Assembly (NCBI GenBank): GCA_963746885.1
Contig: CAVVDM010000009.1
Coordinates: 167,410-231,409 of the forward strand
Direction of reading: 5' to 3'
Length of the DNA stretch: 64,000 nt
Source of the DNA: DATARH01 sp963746885
Lineage (GTDB): Bacteria; Pseudomonadota; Alphaproteobacteria; ATCC43930; CGMCC-115725
Numbering within the stretch: position 1 is the first letter of the stretch; every line of letters begins with the position of its first letter. The position numbers and the translations under genes were made by a program. Shown here in pieces: positions 57,618-64,000 of the stretch. A model generated the notes under the pieces. It was not told where the DNA came from and searched no databases. It saw nothing but the letters and a program-made list of their open reading frames with translations.

Positions 57618-60600
57618 TCACGCCTGGGTCAGCCGCTGCCACCATCCGCGGCGTGGGTTCGCCGGCTTCTCGGTTACGGTGTGGATGTCCTCGGCGGGAT
57701 GCGACGGCGGGCCGGACGGCAGTTCTTCCTGCGGCGACGGTTCCGCCTCCGGCGAGGCCTCCCCGTTCGGCAATGCGGCGAGCGGCGCGGCTGCCGCTGC
57801 TTGTTCAAGCGCAGGCTCGGCCGGGCCGGCGGCAGACGGAATGTCATCTTCCGCAGCGGCAGCCGCGGCGGGCGGGGCTGCGGCTGCGGCCTCGGGCTCC
57901 GCGACGTGCGACGCGGCGGTGGCCAGTGCGTCTTCGAGCGCGAGTTCGCTCGCGCTGGCAAACGGGATGCCCTCTTCCGCCTCGGCGGTCGGCGCCGGTG
58001 CGGCCTCTATTTCGTGTTCGCTCGCCGGCTCGTGCACCGACGCCGGTTCGGCCGAATCGCCGGCAAGCGGCGCCAGGCTGGCCGTTTCGAACGTCGGTTC
58101 TGCGGGCCAAGTCTCCAGCAGCGGCAATGTCTCGCTCTCGCCCGGGCCGGACTCCGTGGCGGCGACCACGATCTCGATAGTCTCGGCGGCGACGTGTGGT
58201 GCCGCAGCACCCTCCGCCGCTTCCTCGCGGCGGCCCCGCACGCGACCGCCGCGGCGGCCGCGCCGGCGCCGGCGGCGCTCGGCCTCGGCTTCGCGCTCGG
58301 TCTCCTCCGCATCGCGCGCGCCAACCTCCGTCTCCACGGCTGTGGCGGGTCGCTCATCGCTCGCCGCCGGCGGCGCGGTCCCTGGCGCCGGCCGCGCCTC
58401 GCGCGCCTCTTCGCCCCGGCGCGGCCGGCGGCGGCGGCGGCGGCGGGCGCGACCGCGCTCGTCCTCGCTTGCCTCCTCCGACGCGGCTTCGCTTGCCGCA
58501 GACATCTCGACGGCTTCTTCTTCCGCCTCCTCGTCTTCCTCTTCGACCAGGGTTGGGGCCTGGATCGCGCGCAATGGCGGCGCCTCGCCGGCGCCGTAGG
58601 GGCGCAACCGCTCGATGCGGAAGCTCGGCGGCACCAGCGTATCGTCCTGCGCCACCATCACCCGCAGGCCGTAGCGCGCTTCGATCTGGGTCAGCGATTC
58701 GCGCTTCTGGTTGAGGATGTAGAGCGCCACGTTGGTCGGCACATAAATGCAGATTTCGGCCGAGCGGCGGCGGATGCCTTCCTCCTCGATCTGCCGCAGC
58801 ACGTAGAGCGCGGTCGATTCGACCGAGCGGATCAAGCCGGTGCCGGCGCAATGCGGGCAGGGCAGCGTCGAGGCCTCGGCGAGCGACGGCCGCAGCCGCT
58901 GCCGCGACATCTCCAACAGCCCGAACGCGCTGATGCGGCCGACCTGGATGCGGGCGCGGTCGTTCTTCAACGCGTCTTTCAGTCGGCGTTCGACCGCGAC
59001 CTGGTTGCGGTGCTCCTCCATGTCGATGAAGTCGATGACGATGAGGCCGGCGAGGTCGCGCAGCCGCAATTGCCGTGCGATCTCGTCGGCGGCTTCGAGG
59101 TTGGTGCGGGTCGCGGTCTCCTCGATGTTGCGCTCGCGGGTCGAGCGGCCCGAATTGACGTCGATCGCGACCAGCGCCTCGGTCTGATTGATGACGACGT
59201 AGCCGCCCGAGCGCAGCTGCGCGACCGGCGAGTGGATTGCGTCGATCTGGCTTTCGATCTGGAAGTGGTGGAACAGCCCGATCTGTGCCTCGCGGAACGG
59301 CTGCACCCGCTTGGCGTGGCTCGGCATCAGCGTGCGCATGAACGCCTTTGCGGTCTTGTAGCCTTCCTCGCCCTCGACCAGCACCTCGTCGATGTCGCGG
59401 GTATAAAGGTCGCGAATCGAGCGCTTGATCAGATTGCCTTCCTCGTAGATCAGCGCCGGCGCGGTCGATTTGAGCGTCAGCTCGCGGATCTCGTTCCACA
59501 GCCGCAGCAGGTATTCGTAATCGCGCTTGATCTCGGGCTTCGAGCGCTCGGCGCCGGCGGTGCGCACGATGACGCCCATGCCTTCCGGGATCTCGAGCTC
59601 TTCGAGGATGTCCTTGAGGCGGCGGCGGTCGGCGATGCTGGTGATCTTGCGCGACACGCCGCCGCCGCGATTGGTGTTCGGCATCAGCACGCAATAGCGC
59701 CCGGCGAGCGAGAGATAGGTGGTCAGCGCCGCGCCCTTGTTGCCGCGCTCCTCCTTGGCGACCTGCACCAGCATGATCTGGCGGCGCTTGATGACCTCCT
59801 GGATCTTGTAATGCCGCGACGGCTGGGTGCGCCGGCGCTCCGCATCGGCCTCCTCGACCTCTTCGACCTCGTCGCCGCCGAACGTCTCGACGCTCGACCG
59901 CTCGATGCCCTCCGAATCGTCCACCTCCAGCATCGACGCCCCGCTTTCGGCGGTGCCGTTGCCTTCCTCGTCGAGAGACTCCTGGTCTTCCGCCATCTCG
60001 CCAATTTCCGCGGCGATCAGGGTGTCCTCGGAGGCTCGCAGCGCCATTGCCACCGGTTCTGCGCGCGTCCCCTCCCAGGAGCCGGGCGGCGACGCCGCCG
60101 AATCCTGCCAGAACCCGACCCCGAGTTCCTCATCGCGGATTTCGTCGTCAGTCGAATCGCCGGGCGGCACCGTCTCGATGACCTCCGCCGCGGGCAGCGC
60201 GGGTTCGGCAGGCGCGGCCACCGGGCCGTTTGCCTCCGGCTCGTCATGGCGCGGCGGTTCGTCGGCGCCGGATGGCGCTTCCGCGCTCGGCCAGCCGGGT
60301 TCGTCGTCCGTGGCGCCAGGCTCGGCGTCCCCTGCGCCGCTCTGCGGGATTAGGACCGGCTCGGGCAGCGCCGTCGCCAGCGGCACAGCGTCCTCGGCCT
60401 CGCCGTTCTCCCACTCGGCATGGTCGTTTTCCGACGCTGGCTCGGGATCGCCCGGCCGTCGGTCGCTTACCGGGATCCGGTAATAGTCGGGGTGGATCTC
60501 GCTGAATGCGAGAAACCCGTGTCGATTGCCCCCGTAGTCGACGAAGGCGGCCTGCAGAGACGGCTCGAACTCGCGTCACCTTGGCTAGGTAGATGTTGCC

Positions 60601-60717
60601 TTTGACCTGTTTTTTTGTGGACGACTCGAAATCGAACTCTTCGAGACGCTGGCCGCTGGTTACGACAACCCGGGTTTCTTCGGGGTGGGCGGCGTCGATG
60701 AGCATGCGCTTTGGCAT
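57618..60717 (-). CDS. rne: Ribonuclease E (one frameshift)
   Basis: Endoribonuclease and degradosome scaffold, about 1032 residues. The N-terminus MPKRMLIDAAHPEETRVVV and the S1 start are followed by one surplus base near 60570. The rest continues in frame with a long acidic insertion (about residues 95-240) in the S1 region, then catalytic-core blocks GVIVRTAGAERSK, LIVIDFIDMEEHRNQVAVE and the Zn-link LPCPHCAGTG. The C-terminal 300 residues are Arg-rich, Ala/Glu-rich and disordered, typical of the degradosome-binding half. ATG at 60717 with GGAG upstream. Confidence 0.93.
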
Positions 60718-61237
60718 TCGGGCGGGACTCCCAGGCGCGCGGCTGCGGCAGCCGTCAAGGCGGCCGGCGGCGCGGTGCTGTGTGGCAGGAAGCTGGTTGG
60801 AAGCAAGCCGGGGGCGTTTGAGATCATAGCGTCGCGGAAATTGGTGATCGGCGTCGCGTCAACAAACACGCTCGACTTAGGGTTCATACGACATGCATCG
60901 CCCGGCGCTGCGACCCGGTGCGGCGGCAAGCAGCTTGCCGATAAGGCGGGTGTGCGTCGCAACGCCGCCGGACACGCGCCCGGCTGGCGGATTCGCATGT
61001 GACAATGTACCCCGCAAAGCCCATCACCACAATGTTTTTCCTTGCTATCCGCTGGCGCGCTCGGCGGCGCAATAGGTGGAACAGACGGGTGCCGCACGGT
61101 GCGGCTGGCGAAAACCGCCTTGGAATAGCCACGAGCTTGGAGCATAAGGTGCGCCGCCGCGCGGGGGCGAGGGAGCAGGCCCCTCGCCCGGATGAATTAG
61201 GTGACCCGAGCGAGCCAAGCACGAGGAGCCTGCGCGG
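60718..61237. other. Intergenic region between rne and mrcA
   Basis: 520 bases between divergent genes. No recognisable protein or RNA gene; the open frames here have no family features. It must contain the 5' leader of rne, which in other bacteria mediates RNase E autoregulation, but I cannot identify a specific structure. Confidence 0.5.
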
Positions 61238-63764
61238 TTGCGCGTGATGGTCAAGCTCGTCCGATTTCTATTCGTTTGCATCGTGCTGGTCGCGATCGCC
61301 GGTGGCGTGTTCGCCGGGGTGACGATCTGGTATTTCGGTCGCGACCTGCCGGATTACCAGCAGTTGGCATACTACCAGCCGCCGATCACGACGCGCGTTC
61401 ACGCCGGAGATGGCAGGCTGCTTGCCGAATACGCGACCGAGCGCCGCGTTTTCGTGCCGATCGCGGCGATCCCGAAACGCGTTATCCGGGCGTTCCTGTC
61501 GGCCGAGGACAAGAATTTCTACAGCCATCACGGGGTCGACCCGCTGTCGATCCTGCGCGCCGCGGTGACCGATATCGGGCGCTGGCGCGGCAAGCGGCGG
61601 CCGATCGGCGCCTCGACGATCACCCAGCAGGTCGCCAAGAACATGCTGCTGTCGAACGAGTTGTCGATCAGCCGCAAGATCAAGGAGATCCTGCTCGCCA
61701 CCCGAATCGACGAGGCGTTGCCGAAAGACCGGATCCTCGAGCTCTATCTCAACGAAATCTATCTCGGGGCGGGCGCGTACGGGGTCGCCTCGGCGGCGCT
61801 GACCTATTTCGACAAGCCGCTCGGCCAGCTGAGCCTGGGCGAGGCGGCGTTTCTCGCCGGCCTGCCGAAGGCGCCGAACAACTACAGCCCGACGCGGTTT
61901 CCGCAGGCGGCCAAGGCGCGCCGCGACTGGGTGCTCGACCGCATCATGGAAGACGGCTACGCGAGCGCGGCCGAGGTGGCGCAGGCCAAGGCGGAGCCCC
62001 TGGCGGTACACCACCGCGAGGAGGCCGAGACCGTCAGCGCGCCCTATTTCGCCGAGGAGGTGCGCCGCCAGCTGTTGGCGCGCTATGGCGAGAAGACGCT
62101 CTACGAGGGCGGATTGTCGGTGCGCACCAGCCTCGATCCGGCGATGCAGGCGGCCGCCGACAAGGCGCTGCGTGCCGGCCTCGTCGCCTACGATCGGGCG
62201 CGCGGCGGCTGGCGCGGCGCGGTCGGGCATATCGATCCGGGGGCGGGTTGGCCGCGCCGGCTCGCCGCGAGCCGCTGCCGGCGGGCGCGGCGACGGCCGG
62301 CTGGCAGCTGGCGGTGGTGCTGCACACCGAAAGCGACGGCGCGGCGATCGGGCTCAAGGAGCGGCGAGACCGGGCATATCCCGTTCGCGCAGATGCGCTG
62401 GGCGCGGCCGCTGCACGATGACGGCACGCTCGGCCCGGCGCCGCGCCACGCCGCCGATGTGGTGAAGCCGGGCGATCTCGTGCTGGTCGAGAAGCTGGCG
62501 GCCAAGGCCGGCAAGCCCGCCCCCGGCACGGCGGGGTGCGGCGGCGGCGGCCGATCAGTACGATTTGTGCCAGATTCCCGACGTTTCCGGCGCGCTCGTC
62601 GCGATCGACCCGCATACCGGCCGGGTGCTGGCGATGAGCGGCGGGTTCAGCTTCGAGTTCAGCCAGTTCAACCGCGCCACCCAGGCCAAGCGGCAGGAGG
62701 GGTCGTCGATCAAGCCGTTCGTCTACCTGACGGCGCTGGAACACGGGTTCACCCCGTCGACGCTGATCCTCGACGGGCCGATCGCGCTCTATCAGGGTCC
62801 GGGGCTGCCGCTCTGGGAGCCGCACAATTACGAGGACAAATTTCGCGGGCCGACCACGATGCGGGTCGGGCTCGAACATTCGGTCAACGTCATGGCGGCC
62901 CGCACCGCGGCGATCGTCGGCATGGACGCCGTCGCCGAGACGGTCGAGAAATTCGGCATCATGGACCACATGCCGCGCGAATACTCGATGTCGCTCGGCG
63001 CCGGCGAGACCACGCCGCTGCGCCTGACCGCCGCCTATGCGATGCTCGACAATGGCGGGAAGCGCATCACCCCGACCCTGATCGACCGGGTGCAGGACCG
63101 CAACGGCAAGACCATCTATCGCGCCGACACCCGGCCGTGCGAGGATTGCAATAATGTCGAGTGGAAGCATCAGAAGGTGCCGGTCATCCCGATACGCGCG
63201 AGCAGATCGCCGATCCGGCCTCGGCCTTTCAGGTCGTCTCGATGCTGGAGGGCGTGGTGCAGCGCGGCACCGGGTTCGCCGTGCGCGCGGTCGGCAAGCC
63301 GATCGCCGGCAAGACCGGAACCACGAGCGATTTTCAGGACGCCTGGTTCGAAGGGTTGGCTCCCGATCTCGCGGCCGGGGTGTATGTCGGCTATGACGAC
63401 CCGATGTCGCTCGGCCGCGGCGAGCAGGCTGCCGTCGTGGCGGCCCCGATCTTTCGCGATTTCATGATTGCGGCGCTGAAGGACGAGCCAGCGACCGAGT
63501 TCGCATCCCGCCCGGGGTGCAGCTCTACCGGGTCAACCCGGCGAGCGGCCTGCCGCCGGGCCCGCACGAGGCGGCAATCTGGGAAGCCTTCAAGACCGGC
63601 ACCGGGCCGACCACCAATCGCGATCTCGGGCTGCAGGGGCTGCGGAATGGGGACGCCACGGCGCAGAACGCCGGAATGCCCGACGCGGCAACGCCGGACG
63701 CGACACCCCGGTCGCCCTGCCGACCCGTGAAATTCCGGCGAGCGGCACCGGCGGGCTCTATTAA
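61238..63764 (+). CDS. mrcA: Penicillin-binding protein 1A (multiply frameshifted)
   Basis: Bifunctional peptidoglycan glycosyltransferase/transpeptidase of about 830-840 residues. An N-terminal membrane helix (LFVCIVLVAIAGGVFAG) precedes the GT51 domain with EDKNFYSHHGVDPLSILRA and GASTITQQVAKNMLL. The transpeptidase motifs SSIK (RQEGSSIKPFVYL), SVN (LEHSVNVMA) and KTGT (AGKTGTTSDFQDAWF) are intact. Frame changes occur near 62245, 62370, 62545, 63185, 63500 and 63710; some need one base added rather than removed. It ends REIPASGTGGLY. The TTG start at 61238 is supported by GAGGAG 9 bases upstream. Confidence 0.9.
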
Positions 63765-63809
63765 TCACTATATTAGCGTTGGTTCTGTTAACGGGGCGAG
63801 GAGCGAGAC

Positions 63810-64000
63810 ATGCGCGCCAAAACGCAGGCAGTCGTCGACGACATAAATAAGTCGTTGGCGCTGCTGAGGAGGCATCTTTGACTGGGAGGTTGCCAACCGG
63901 CGCCTCGCCGAGCTGAACGCCAAGGCGGAGGATCCCAAGCTGTGGGATGATTCGGCCGCGGCGCAGGCAGTACTGCGCGAGCGCACCAAGCTCGAGCGGG
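63810..64000 (+). CDS. prfB: Peptide chain release factor 2 (3' partial, programmed frameshift)
   Basis: N-terminal part of the UGA/UAA-specific release factor, running off the right edge. ATG at 63810 after GAGGAGCGAGAC. The first 23 codons (MRAKTQAVVDDINKSLALLR onward) end at an in-frame TGA (63879-63881). A +1 shift at CTT-TGA-C gives D-W-E-V-A-N-R-R-L-A-E-L and then KAEDPKLWDD, typical RF2. Low RF2 lets the ribosome shift, so the protein controls its own synthesis. Confidence 0.93.
63867..63882 (+). promoter_or_regulatory. prfB programmed +1 frameshift site
   Basis: Internal Shine-Dalgarno AGGAGG (63867-63872), 3-base spacer CAT, slippery CTT (63876-63878), then TGA C. The arrangement is base-for-base equivalent to the well-known E. 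coli prfB site (AGGGGG, 3 bases, CUU UGA C). It is a true regulatory shift, unlike the other frame breaks in the window. Confidence 0.93.

Noticed and set aside
60718..61237. Small genes between rne and mrcA
   Set aside because: Open frames here lack ribosome sites, motifs or recognisable composition.

Overview
The window is about 64 kb of very GC-rich bacterial chromosome with no tRNA, rRNA, insertion sequence or CRISPR array that I could see. The gene set points to an alphaproteobacterium, probably Rhodospirillales-like: addB-addA, a Shemin-type hemA (5-aminolevulinate synthase), an ATP12-type chaperone, dapD-dapE, DUF1289, and RNase E with a long acidic insertion. About 15 genes are broken by frameshifts. 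Almost all of these breaks are repaired by removing one base, so consensus error is more likely than gene decay. I annotate those genes across their full extent.

Layout: addB (cut at the left edge) and addA; hemC and an anion permease on the minus strand; uvrD/pcrA-like helicase and prmA. Next comes an operon of a thioredoxin-domain fusion protein and a UGSC-family selenoprotein, then nrtS. An ABC importer with two related substrate-binding proteins follows (14.0-18.8 kb), then a universal stress protein, acyP, the biotin-dependent acyl-CoA carboxylase genes pccA/pccB, an AhpD/CMD-like protein, an ATP12 chaperone, rluC and rarA. An isolated PEP-CTERM protein gene lies at 27.5 kb. After it are a HisD/HpsN-like dehydrogenase with an SDR, an esterase, two half-size chromate transporter genes, an M20 amidohydrolase and a luciferase-like oxidoreductase. 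Then come def-fmt-truA, dapD-dapE, uppP, an amidase, hemA, a GldG-type ABC cluster, hslO and argD-argF. The right part holds recX, a PaiB-like protein, a LysE exporter, gpx, a DsbA-like protein, an M48 protease, rne, mrcA and the 5' end of prfB.

The most notable content is recoding and leader-peptide control. (1) The gene at 13212-13724 has an in-frame UGA at codon 92 in a D-U-G-S-C motif. A long stem-loop follows at the spacing expected of a bacterial SECIS. (2) prfB at the right edge carries the classical +1 programmed frameshift (AGGAGG-CAT-CTT-TGA-C). UGA therefore has three roles in one window: stop, selenocysteine and frameshift signal. (3) Upstream of argD-argF a good promoter precedes a 27-codon ORF with 11 arginine codons, ending in four consecutive CGA codons and a stop. 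Alternative hairpins reach to the argD ribosome binding site, which looks like an arginine-responsive attenuator.

ATGA or GTGA overlaps couple many neighbouring genes: addB/addA, Trx-fusion/UGSC, rarA/rluC, dapD/dapE/membrane protein, DUF4340/DUF1289, argD/argF and amidase/lipoprotein.
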